Below, in pieces: positions 16,618 to 24,436 of a stretch of DNA of 46,329 nt (positions within the stretch are counted from its first letter, which is position 1; the number at the start of each line of letters is the position of its first letter). The notes beneath the pieces were generated by a model. The model did not search any database. It saw only the letters and a list, made by a program, of their open reading frames with translations, and was not told the origin of the DNA. The position numbers and the translations under genes were made by a program. Origin of the DNA: Pseudomonadota bacterium. GTDB lineage: Bacteria; Pseudomonadota; Alphaproteobacteria; Sphingomonadales; Sphingomonadaceae. Location: positions 1 to 46,329 of the forward strand of contig JARXKR010000001.1 in the NCBI GenBank assembly GCA_030271565.1, given 5' to 3'.

Positions 16618-17186
16618 TGACGGAGAGACCCTTGGAAGAAGCTGGACACGGTCTCCGCACGCCGCTCGAAGGCATTGCCGCGCGGCCCCTCGTCCCCGGT
16701 CAGGCGATCGCGGCTCCATTGCGGCTCATCACCCCGACCGTTGCCCGCGACTGGGTCGACTACAACGGTCATATGAGCGAATCCTGTTTTCTGCTTGTCT
16801 TCGGCGACCAGTCGGACGCGTTTTTCCGCCTGATCGGGATCGACGAGGCCTACCGGGCGGGCGGCCACTCGCTGTTCACCGTGCAGACGATGATCTTCAA
16901 CCTTGCCGAAGCGCACCTCGGGGATCGGCTCGACCTTTCGCTCCAGCTGCTCGATGCCGACGAGAAGCGGCTGCATATCTTCCACGCCATGCACAATGTC
17001 GAGACCGGCATGCTGCTGGCTACCGGCGAGCAGATGCTGGTGCATGTCGATATGGCGGCCGGGCGCAGCACGCCGTTGCCGCCGGAGGTTGACGCACGCG
17101 TACACGCCGTGCTCGCCGCCCATGCCGACCTTCCACGCCCTGCCCAGGCCGGGCGCAACATCGCCATCAAACGGAACCCTGCGTGA
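16614..17186 (+). CDS. Stand-alone betainyl/carnitinyl-CoA thioesterase-like protein
   Basis: 190 residues from ATG 16614 (ATGA overlap with the hydrolase stop). It is a hotdog thioesterase closely patterned on the C-terminal domain of the carnitine dehydrogenase fusion two genes upstream: WVDYNGHMSES matches WIDYNEHLTEY, and HSLFTVQT, KRLHIFHAMHN and ATGEQMLVHVD match their counterparts. The pathway needs release of free carnitine from carnitinyl-CoA before the dehydrogenase can act, and this gene is the best candidate. An alternative is redundancy for betainyl-CoA. Confidence 0.88.
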   Translation: MMTERPLEEAGHGLRTPLEGIAARPLVPGQAIAAPLRLITPTVARDWVDYNGHMSESCFLLVFGDQSDAFFRLIGIDEAYRAGGHSLFTVQTMIFNLAEAHLGDRLDLSLQLLDADEKRLHIFHAMHNVETGMLLATGEQMLVHVDMAAGRSTPLPPEVDARVHAVLAAHADLPRPAQAGRNIAIKRNPA

Positions 17187-18334
17187 TGCATTTCGAATTG
17201 TCTTCCGAGCAGCAGATGCTGGTCGAAACCGTGCGCCGCTTTGTCGAGGCCGAGCTCTATCCGCATGAGAAAATGGTCGAGGAGACCGACAGCGTGCCAG
17301 ACGAGCTGGCCATCGAGATCCGCGCCAAGTCCCAGGCGCTCGGGCTTTATGCGGTGAACATGCCGGCAGAGCTGGGCGGCGGCGGCCTTGGTACCTTCGA
17401 CACCACGCTGATGGAGCGCGAACTCGGCCGCGCCAGCTATGGCCTGCAGATGATGATCGCCCGCCCAAGTAATATCCTGCGCGGATGCGAGGGCAGCCAG
17501 ATCGAGGAGTATCTGCTGCCGACGATCCGAGGCGAACGGCACGACTGCCTCGCGATGACCGAGCCCGATGCCGGGTCCGATGTCCGCTCGATGCGCACTT
17601 TCGCACGCAAGGATGGCAGTGACTTCGTGATCAACGGCTCCAAGCATTTCATCAGCCACGCCGATGTGGCCGATTTCGTGATCCTCTGCGCCGCGACGGG
17701 CGAGCAAGGTGGCAAGAACACGATCAGCTGCTTCCTTGTCGATCTCGATACTCCTGGCCTCACCCGGCGGCGCGGGCCCAAATGCGTCTCGCACCGGGGC
17801 TATCACCAGTGCGAGTTGATTTTCGAAGATTGCCGGGTGCCCGCTTCCAGCCTGCTGGGCGAACTCGACAAGGGGTTCGAACTGATGGGGCAATGGCTTG
17901 GCTCGACCCGCTTGCAGGTAGCGACGACATCGGTCGGGCGTGGGCAGCGCGTGCTCGAAATGGCGACGCAGTGGGCCGCGACGCGCAAGCAGTTCGGGCA
18001 GGCCATCGGGAAGTTTCAGGGCACCGGCTTCAAGCTGGCGGACATGAAGACCGAGCTGGAAGCGGCCGAACTCCTCACCCTCCGCGCCGCGTGGAAGGAC
18101 GACCAGGGCACGATGACCGACACCGACGCAGCGATGGCCAAGCTCTTCGCGTCCGAAGCGCTCGCCCGCGTGACCGACAACGCGCTGCAGATCTTCGGCG
18201 GCATGGGCCTGATGGACGAACTGCCCATCGAGCGGTTCTGGCGCGACGCGCGGGTAGAGCGGATCTGGGACGGCACGAGCGAGATCCAGCGCCATATCAT
18301 CAGCCGCGCACTGCTGCGTCCGCTGGAGGCATGA
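17186..18334 (+). CDS. Acyl-CoA dehydrogenase, probable gamma-butyrobetainyl-CoA dehydrogenase
   Basis: 382 residues from ATG 17186, which overlaps the thioesterase stop by one base (TGATG). Acyl-CoA dehydrogenase hallmarks: AMTEPDAGSDVRS, a middle beta domain with NGSKHFISHADVADF, and the helical C domain with ATRKQFGQAIGKFQ and LQIFGGMGLMDE. The usual catalytic Glu of the YEGTSEIQR motif is Asp362 here (IWDGTSEIQR). Operon context suggests oxidation of gamma-butyrobetainyl-CoA to crotonobetainyl-CoA, with electrons passed to ETF. CaiA of E. coli is in the same family but works in the opposite direction. Confidence 0.9.
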   Translation: MHFELSSEQQMLVETVRRFVEAELYPHEKMVEETDSVPDELAIEIRAKSQALGLYAVNMPAELGGGGLGTFDTTLMERELGRASYGLQMMIARPSNILRGCEGSQIEEYLLPTIRGERHDCLAMTEPDAGSDVRSMRTFARKDGSDFVINGSKHFISHADVADFVILCAATGEQGGKNTISCFLVDLDTPGLTRRRGPKCVSHRGYHQCELIFEDCRVPASSLLGELDKGFELMGQWLGSTRLQVATTSVGRGQRVLEMATQWAATRKQFGQAIGKFQGTGFKLADMKTELEAAELLTLRAAWKDDQGTMTDTDAAMAKLFASEALARVTDNALQIFGGMGLMDELPIERFWRDARVERIWDGTSEIQRHIISRALLRPLEA

Positions 18335-20421
18335 ACAACGCGGACAGATTGACCCGCCTGCTGCGCCCGCGCAGCTTGGCGATTGTCGGCGGAAAGGCGG
18401 CCGAGGAAGCCGTGCGCCAGTGCCGCGCGCTGGGCTATGCCGGGGCCATCTGGCCAGTGAACCCGAAGCGCGCGGAGATGGGCGGCTTGCCTTGCTTTGC
18501 CGATATGGCATCGCTGCCTGATGCGCCGGATGCGGTCTTTATGGCCGCGCCAGCTCCCGCGACCATCGCGCTGGCAGGCGAGCTGTCCGGTGTGGGCGGC
18601 GCGATCTGCTATGCGGCCGGCTTCGCCGAGAGCGGCGACGAGGGCCGTGAGCGGCAGGAGGCGCTGCTCGCCGCTGCCGGGGGCGTGCCGCTGATCGGCC
18701 CCAATTGTTACGGCATGCTCAACTTGTTTGACCGCGTGGCGCTGTGGCCCGATCAGCATGGTTGCCTGCCCATCGATGCGGGACGCGGTGTCGCGATTAT
18801 CAGTCAGAGCGGCAATCTGGCGCTCAACTTCACAATGCAGACGCGCGGACTGCCGATTGGCTACGTAATCTCGGTCGGTAACTGCGCGGGTGTGACCCCG
18901 GCGGACCTGATCGAAGCGCTGATAGCCGATGAACGGGTCAGCGTGATCGGGCTGCATCTGGAGGGGTTGGGAGCGGTCGCTCGGTTTTCCGAGGCCTGCC
19001 TCGCCGCGCGTGCGGCTGGCGTGCCGCTGGTGGCGCTCAAGACCGGGGCTTCGGCCAAGGGCGCGGCACTTACGCTTTCGCACACCAGCTCGCTCGCGGG
19101 GGCTGATGCGCTGTGCGACGCGCTGTTCACGCGCTATGGCGTGGCGCGCGCGCATGATCCCGCGAGTTTCCTCGAAACGCTGAAGCTTCTGCATGTGGCC
19201 GGGCCCTTGCGCGGACGGCGGATCACCAGCGCGAGCTGTTCGGGCGGCGAAGCCTCGCTCAGTGCCGATCTGGCCGAGCGTGCTGGCCTTGAAACGCCGG
19301 ACTTTCCCGCAGGCGTGCAGGCTGAGCTGGAAGCAGTGCTGGGCTCTCGCGTGAATGTCGCCAATCCGCTCGACTACCACACCTATATCTGGGGCGATGA
19401 AGCCGCGCAGACGGCGTGCTTTGCGGGCATGCTGGGGGCGGATTTCGAAGCCTCAATGCTGATCCTCGATTTCCCCCGCGCGGACCGGTGCACGGGGGCG
19501 GATTGGGATGTGACCATTGCGGCCTTCCTCGGGGCGGTGCGCGCGATCCCGGCGGCGGAGGGCACGGTACGGATTGTGGCAAGCTCGCTGGGCGAGAACC
19601 TGCCGGAAGCCGCCGCCGCTGCGCTGATCGCCGCGGGCGTTCTGCCCGCGAACGGTCTCGACAAGGCGCTGCTGGCCGTGGCTGCCGCCGCGCAGATCGG
19701 CGAAGCCTGGGCGCGCCCAGCTCCCGCCGCGCTGCCCGAAGCACTGCCGCTCGAGGTTGGTGAAACGGTTACGTGGGATGAAGTTCGCAGCAAGGCTGCG
19801 CTGGCGGCCATCGGCGTGCCGGTGCCCCGCGGGCGGCTGCTGTCGCTCACGGAACTGGAAACGCTGTGCGGCGATGAGACCGCCCTCCTGCCCGCGCCAT
19901 TTCCTCTGGTTCTCAAAGCCGCAGGGGCCGATCTTGCGCACAAGACCGAACTTGGCGGCGTCGTGCTCGGCCTGTCCAGCCGCGCGGCGTTGCTCGCTGC
20001 TGCGCACCGCATGGCGGGGCTTGGCGGGACCTTTTTGATCGAGGAAATGGTCGGCGGCACCGTCGCCGAGCTGATCGTCGGGATCGGGCGCGATCCGCAG
20101 TTCGGCCTGTTCATGACGCTGGGTGCGGGCGGCATTTTCGTTGAACTGCTGCGGCAGGTCGAGCAGGTCTTGCTCCCCGCGAGTCGCACCGAGATCGAGG
20201 CCGCTTTGGCGCGGCTGCCGCTGTACGGCGTTCTCGCCGGATACCGGGGTCGTGCAGGCTGCGATATGCCGGCGCTGGTCGATGCCATCGAAGCCGTCGC
20301 GGCCTTCGCCATAACGCATGGCGACCGGCTGGAAGAACTCGACGTCAATCCGCTGCTCGCCCTGCCCGGGGGTGCGGTCGCGGTGGATGCGCTGATCCGG
20401 ATGAGGGAGCCTTCACAATGA
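18331..20421 (+). CDS. NDP-forming acyl-CoA synthetase (acetate-CoA ligase family), probable betaine-CoA ligase
   Basis: 696 residues from ATG 18331 (ATGA overlap). Domain order: CoA-binding Rossmann domain (about 7-125), succinyl-CoA-ligase-like domains with GPNCYGMLN, ISQSGNLALN and the phospho-His region TLSHTSSLAGADA (His251), then a C-terminal ATP-grasp domain with LVLKAAGADLAHKTELGGVV and ELDVNPLLAL. This is the ADP-forming acetyl-CoA synthetase family. In this operon the expected job is activation of gamma-butyrobetaine, crotonobetaine or carnitine to its CoA ester, a step done elsewhere by CaiB (transferase) or CaiC (AMP-forming). The substrate is inferred from context. Confidence 0.88.
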   Translation: MNNADRLTRLLRPRSLAIVGGKAAEEAVRQCRALGYAGAIWPVNPKRAEMGGLPCFADMASLPDAPDAVFMAAPAPATIALAGELSGVGGAICYAAGFAESGDEGRERQEALLAAAGGVPLIGPNCYGMLNLFDRVALWPDQHGCLPIDAGRGVAIISQSGNLALNFTMQTRGLPIGYVISVGNCAGVTPADLIEALIADERVSVIGLHLEGLGAVARFSEACLAARAAGVPLVALKTGASAKGAALTLSHTSSLAGADALCDALFTRYGVARAHDPASFLETLKLLHVAGPLRGRRITSASCSGGEASLSADLAERAGLETPDFPAGVQAELEAVLGSRVNVANPLDYHTYIWGDEAAQTACFAGMLGADFEASMLILDFPRADRCTGADWDVTIAAFLGAVRAIPAAEGTVRIVASSLGENLPEAAAAALIAAGVLPANGLDKALLAVAAAAQIGEAWARPAPAALPEALPLEVGETVTWDEVRSKAALAAIGVPVPRGRLLSLTELETLCGDETALLPAPFPLVLKAAGADLAHKTELGGVVLGLSSRAALLAAAHRMAGLGGTFLIEEMVGGTVAELIVGIGRDPQFGLFMTLGAGGIFVELLRQVEQVLLPASRTEIEAALARLPLYGVLAGYRGRAGCDMPALVDAIEAVAAFAITHGDRLEELDVNPLLALPGGAVAVDALIRMREPSQ

Positions 20422-21197
20422 GTGCCGTCACGCTCGAAAACCGCGCCGGAATCCTGATCATCACGCTCGACCGGCCCAAAGCCAATGCGATCGACGTGGC
20501 GACCAGCAACGAACTCTATGCCGCATTCAAGACTCTCAACGACGATCCCGCGCTGCGCGTCGGCATCATCACCGGAACCGGGCGGTTCTTCTCCGCAGGC
20601 TGGGATCTGGGCGCGGCGAACGAGGGCGAGGCGGTCGATGCCGATCATGGCCCCGGCGGCTTTGCGGGACTCACCGAATATTTCAGCCTGACCAAGCCGG
20701 TAATCGCGGCGGTGAACGGGCTCGCGGTCGGCGGCGGGTTCGAACTCGCGCTGGCTGCCGATCTGATCGTGGCCAGCACCACCGCGCGGTTCTGGCTGCC
20801 CGAAGCACAGCTCGGCATGCTGCCCGATTCCGGCGGTCTGCTGCGGCTGCCCAAGGCGATCCCGGCGCGGCTCGCGCGCGAGATGATCCTCACCGGACGG
20901 CGGATGGAAGCCGATGAGGCGCTGGCGCTCAATCTGTTAAACCGGGTAGTGGAACCCGAGGCCTTGCTGGACTGCGCGCTGGAGCTTGGGGGCACGATTG
21001 CGCGCTCCGCGCCGCTCGCGATTGCCGCGGCGCGCGATATTCTGCGGGCAACCGAGGGGCTGGAAGTCGAGCAAGGCTACCGGCTGATGCGCAGCGGATC
21101 GATCCCGTCCTATCGCGCCATGCTGGATTCCGAGGATGCGCTGGAAGGCCCACGCGCCTTCGCCGAAGGCCGTGCGCCGGAGTGGAAGGGGCGTTAG
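20418..21197 (+). CDS. caiD: Crotonobetainyl-CoA hydratase / carnitinyl-CoA dehydratase
   Basis: A 259-residue crotonase-fold protein with a strong CaiD pattern over its whole length: RPKANAIDVATS, FFSAGWDLGAANEGEA, GPGGFAGLTEYFSLTKPVIA, LPDSGGLLRLPK, the SEDALEGPRAFAEGR tail and a final EWKGR. The two catalytic glutamates of CaiD correspond to Glu109 (GGGFELALAAD) and Glu129 (LPEAQLG). It interconverts crotonobetainyl-CoA and L-carnitinyl-CoA. It is the last gene of the operon, coupled to the CoA ligase by ATGA. It ends tail-to-tail with the MFS gene, sharing TTAG. Confidence 0.93.
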   Translation: MSAVTLENRAGILIITLDRPKANAIDVATSNELYAAFKTLNDDPALRVGIITGTGRFFSAGWDLGAANEGEAVDADHGPGGFAGLTEYFSLTKPVIAAVNGLAVGGGFELALAADLIVASTTARFWLPEAQLGMLPDSGGLLRLPKAIPARLAREMILTGRRMEADEALALNLLNRVVEPEALLDCALELGGTIARSAPLAIAAARDILRATEGLEVEQGYRLMRSGSIPSYRAMLDSEDALEGPRAFAEGRAPEWKGR

Positions 21198-22462
21198 GTC
21201 GCCTTTTCTGAACCCCAGTCGATCGGCTCGACCTTGGGCAGGATGCCGATCCAGCCGATCAGGCCCAGAATATTCACCAGCCCGGCGAGCAGAAACGCCG
21301 TGCCATAAGACCCGCCGCTGGCGTCGATCAGTACGCCGGCAAACAGCACGCCGATGATGCCCGGCATGTTGCCCATCATATTCTGCACTCCGACCCAGCG
21401 CGCGGCGGCGCTCGGTCCCGCCATGATCTGAGGGATCATGAAATAGGCGGGCGACGAGAACCCGAGAAATATCTCGTAGACAAACAACAGCACTATGCAG
21501 GCCCCGATCGGGATGAACGGCATCGCGAGCATGCAGCCCAACCCCGCGACATGCGCCGCCGCCAGCGGCAGCTTGAGCGTGAGCGACGGGGACCAGCCGC
21601 GCTGGATGGCCTTGTCAAAGGCCCAGCCTGCAAACAGCGCGGCGCATGCGTTGACCAGATAGGCGCTCGAGACCACCGTCGCCATCTGCGTCTTCGAAAA
21701 GCCGCGCTGCATTTCGAGGTACATCGGCAGGTAGCCGAGGATGAAATACCAGTTCCAGTTTCCCGCGAAGTGCCCCAGTGCTGCCCCCCACAAGGCACGG
21801 CGGCTGAGGATCTGGCGCATGGTCACCGGCTTTACATCCCGATTTTCAGCCGGTTTGGCCTCGATGATCCGCACCCGGCTCCACGGGATGAGCCAGAACA
21901 GCGAGACAGCACCGAACGCGAAAAACGTCGCGCGCCAGCCCCATCGGGCCATCATGAAGCCGCCGAGCAAGGTGCCCACCGCCGGGCCCACCAGATAGCC
22001 GAACCCGATCACGCCGTTCGCCAGCCCCATCTGCGAGCGCGGGACATTGCTGGCGATGATTTTCGAAGTGGTTGTGAAGGCCACGCTCTCGCCTATCCCG
22101 AGCATCATGCGCAGAATGAACAGTCCCAGGAAACCCTGCACGAAACCCGTCATCAGCGTGGAAATCGACCACAGCAGTGCGCCGATGCCGAGCACGAGCT
22201 TGCCACCGATCCGATCGGAAAGGGCCCCGGAAGGAAGCTGGCAGAAGGCATAGGTAAAGTAGAACCCGGCCGCGAGCGCGCCATAGGCGGTGGCCGAGAG
22301 GTGGAGATCGGCGCGGATCTGGGTGGCACCTGTCGCCAGATTGCCGCGATCGATGTAGTTGATGAACAGGCTTGTTGCCATCAGGCCGACAAGGACAAGC
22401 GGGGCGGTTGTGCGGAGGCTCCGCGCCTCAGTCGGCCCCTCAGTCGGCCCCTCAGTCGGCAT
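21194..22462 (-). CDS. MFS transporter (anion:cation symporter-like)
   Basis: 422 residues with about 12 membrane segments. FINYIDRGNLATG in the first helix region and LSDRIGGKLVLGIG in loop 2-3 fit the ACS/phthalate-permease branch of the MFS, which imports organic acids. The N terminus MPTEGPTEGPTEA is made by a 12-base tandem repeat, so the first residues are probably unstructured and the true start is uncertain (Met 22462 overlaps the aldolase stop by 11 bases). It is third in a minus-strand operon after a homocysteine methyltransferase and an aldolase. Substrate unknown. Confidence 0.88.
   Translation of the reverse strand: MPTEGPTEGPTEARSLRTTAPLVLVGLMATSLFINYIDRGNLATGATQIRADLHLSATAYGALAAGFYFTYAFCQLPSGALSDRIGGKLVLGIGALLWSISTLMTGFVQGFLGLFILRMMLGIGESVAFTTTSKIIASNVPRSQMGLANGVIGFGYLVGPAVGTLLGGFMMARWGWRATFFAFGAVSLFWLIPWSRVRIIEAKPAENRDVKPVTMRQILSRRALWGAALGHFAGNWNWYFILGYLPMYLEMQRGFSKTQMATVVSSAYLVNACAALFAGWAFDKAIQRGWSPSLTLKLPLAAAHVAGLGCMLAMPFIPIGACIVLLFVYEIFLGFSSPAYFMIPQIMAGPSAAARWVGVQNMMGNMPGIIGVLFAGVLIDASGGSYGTAFLLAGLVNILGLIGWIGILPKVEPIDWGSEKAT
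22426..22461 (-). repeat. Three 12-base tandem repeats at the aldolase/MFS gene junction
   Basis: Plus-strand unit CCTCAGTCGGCC at 22426-22437 and 22438-22449, then CCTCAGTCGGCA at 22450-22461. Each unit adds four residues (TEGP on the minus strand) to the MFS N terminus. The third copy holds the aldolase stop codon and most of the MFS start codon. Confidence 0.85.
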
Positions 22463-23243
22463 AGTCGGGTTCCCGCCTGTCCAGCATGCGCTTCAGCGCG
22501 GCAAAATGGAGTTCGATCCGGTCGAGCCCCTCGACTTTCGCGGATGTCGTATATTGCTCCACCGTGCGCTGCAGCACCGGCTCGGGTACGCAGCCTACAG
22601 CCAATCCGCTCGATTGCGCGAGGATCTGGGTCATCGCCGCGCGTTCGAAGAAATAGAGCGTGTTGAACGCGTCGGCGACGCTCGTGCCGGTGGTCACCAC
22701 GCCGTGGTTGCGCAGCAGCAGCACGGTCTTGCTGCCAAGCGCCCGGGCCATGCGCGCGCCCTCGCTGCTGTCGAGCGCGAAGCCCGCGTAGTCGCAGAGC
22801 GCGACCAGTCCGTCGAAGCCGATGGCGTTCTGACTGGCCATCAGCAGCGTGGGGTCTTCCAGCATGCTGAGCGCGGTGGCATAGGGCATATGGGTGTGGA
22901 GCACGCACTGCACGTCAGGCCGTGCGGCGTGGAGCGGCGCATGGATGTGAAACGCGGTGTCCTCGACCGGCCCCTTGCCGGCGAGGACATTGCCGGCAAA
23001 ATCGGCCACCAGAAAATCGCTCGCACGAACTTCGGACCAATGCAGCCCGAACGGCGCCAGCAGGAACCGGTCTGCGTGCCCCGGCAGCAGCAGCGTGAAG
23101 TGGTTGTCGATGCCCTCGTGATAGCCGTAATGCACGGCAAGCCGGTGGGCCGCAGCCAGATCGACCCGTGCCTGGCGCTCGGCTGCGACGCAGTCTGCCA
23201 AGTTGATTCTGTTTTCGACGATCCCCATCCCTCCGACTGCCAT
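22452..23243 (-). CDS. Class II aldolase/adducin family protein
   Basis: 263 residues. Metal-binding histidines are seen in VLHTHMPYATALS and LLLRNHGVVTTG. N-terminal EGIDNHFTLLLPG and AFHIHAPLHAARPD also fit the class II aldolase/adducin fold used by fuculose-phosphate aldolases and by decarboxylases of branched hydroxy acids. It starts 6 bases after the homocysteine methyltransferase stop and overlaps the MFS start. The N-terminal MAVGGMGI gives two possible starts; neither has a well-spaced ribosome site. Substrate not predictable. Confidence 0.88.
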   Translation of the reverse strand: MAVGGMGIVENRINLADCVAAERQARVDLAAAHRLAVHYGYHEGIDNHFTLLLPGHADRFLLAPFGLHWSEVRASDFLVADFAGNVLAGKGPVEDTAFHIHAPLHAARPDVQCVLHTHMPYATALSMLEDPTLLMASQNAIGFDGLVALCDYAGFALDSSEGARMARALGSKTVLLLRNHGVVTTGTSVADAFNTLYFFERAAMTQILAQSSGLAVGCVPEPVLQRTVEQYTTSAKVEGLDRIELHFAALKRMLDRREPDYAD

Positions 23244-23249
23244 ATTGTT

Positions 23250-24170
23250 TCAGACTCGGTTACCTGGCAAGTGCAAATCCCCGGCGCTGTTGCGCAGCGC
23301 CGCGATATGTTCGGGGCCGATCCCGCAGCAGCCGCCCAGGATCGAGGCGCCCGCTGCGTGCCACTTCGCGGCAAAGCGGCTATATCCTTCGGGCGTCAAA
23401 TCCTCGCGGATCGGGCAGAAAGCTGAATTGGCTTCGGCATCGGTGGCCATCGGTGGGAAGGCATTGGCATAGACGCCTATCCGGATCGCGCTCTCCGCCC
23501 CCAGATGTGCGCTTGCCGCGCGGACGGCGGCTTCCATCACTTCGGGCTGGCTGCAATTGAACAGCAAAGCTGCCGCGCCCACATCTGCTGCGAGGCGGGC
23601 GGCCTCGGTCACGCTTTCTCCCGAGCGCAGGACGGGTTCTTCCGTGGCGGCCTCATCTTCCAGCGTGAAGGAAAGCCAAAGCGGCTTGGCCGTCGGGGCG
23701 GTGAGCGCGGCGGCGAGGCGGGCCTCGACCAGCGACGACAACGTTTCGGCAAGCCAGTGGTCGACGTTCGGAGCCAGCGCATCGATCAAGACCTCAAGCA
23801 CTGGGCGCGCGCGATCGAGGTCGACAAGGTCCGGGCGGTAGGAGCCGCAGACCGGTGGGAGCGAGCCGGCGACTTGCACCGCACGCGGCGATCGATCCGC
23901 CACCTCGCGGGCCAGCCGCCCCGCGAGCGTGGCGAGCGCGGCGCCGTCGGCGGCAAAGCGATCCGCGCCGATATGGAACGGCACGAGGGCATAGGAATTG
24001 GTTGTGATAACGTCCGCCCCGGCCTCGACATAGGAGCGGTGGACCGCGCTGACGAACTGCGGTCCTTCGATCAGCGCCAGCGCCGACCATTCGGGCTGGC
24101 GGAAGGGCGCACCGCTGCGGGCAAGCTCGCGGCCGGTGCCGCCATCTAGAATAACAAGGCTGGCAGTCAT
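23250..24170 (-). CDS. Homocysteine S-methyltransferase family protein (possible betaine-homocysteine methyltransferase)
   Basis: A 306-residue TIM-barrel methyltransferase. The Zn-binding cysteines of the family are visible in LFNCSQPEVM and in GGCCGIGPEHI near the C terminus; the N-terminal LILDGGTGREL and ADVITTNSY are also typical. Members move a methyl group from betaine, S-methylmethionine or SAM to homocysteine. Its place beside an operon that should yield glycine betaine makes betaine the attractive donor, giving methionine and dimethylglycine. Sequence alone does not settle the donor. It is the first gene of a three-gene minus-strand operon. Confidence 0.85.
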   Translation of the reverse strand: MTASLVILDGGTGRELARSGAPFRQPEWSALALIEGPQFVSAVHRSYVEAGADVITTNSYALVPFHIGADRFAADGAALATLAGRLAREVADRSPRAVQVAGSLPPVCGSYRPDLVDLDRARPVLEVLIDALAPNVDHWLAETLSSLVEARLAAALTAPTAKPLWLSFTLEDEAATEEPVLRSGESVTEAARLAADVGAAALLFNCSQPEVMEAAVRAASAHLGAESAIRIGVYANAFPPMATDAEANSAFCPIREDLTPEGYSRFAAKWHAAGASILGGCCGIGPEHIAALRNSAGDLHLPGNRV

Positions 24171-24206
24171 AGACAGGATCGGGCTCTCTTCGCGGTCATC
24201 GCGGAA

Positions 24207-24233
24207 ACGTTAGCACACTGCTGACATTGTCAA
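24207..24233 (-). promoter_or_regulatory. Possible promoter and palindrome upstream of the methyltransferase gene
   Basis: Minus-strand TTGACA (24228-24233) and TAACGT (24207-24212) are 15 bases apart, a weak sigma70-like pair about 40 bases from the ATG at 24170. The perfect palindrome TGACATTGTCA (24222-24232) overlaps the -35 and could be a repressor site. No regulator gene is adjacent. Confidence 0.35.
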
Positions 24234-24436
24234 AGCAAATGCACCGCCATTTGCCAAATCGGTTAGTCAGCTCTGCGGCAGTATCTCGATCTGATTTCTG
24301 ACCTGCTTTGCAGACAAAAAGGGTTTCCCCCGGCATGACTTAGCGGATCGATGTCCACACGACTCTATCCAGCAGAGTTCCTGCCTGACAACAAGAGAGT
24401 GAATGAACTAACGGTTCGGTCGCCAGTTTGGCCAAT

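Noticed and set aside
17782..18330. Upstream extension of the CoA ligase frame into the acyl-CoA dehydrogenase gene
   Set aside because: The extension is an out-of-frame reading of the dehydrogenase. The ATGA start at 18331 fits both operon coupling and the family's N terminus.
22426..22461. Tandem repeat as a CRISPR fragment
   Set aside because: The units are contiguous 12-mers inside coding sequence with no spacers; no array or cas gene is present anywhere in the window.
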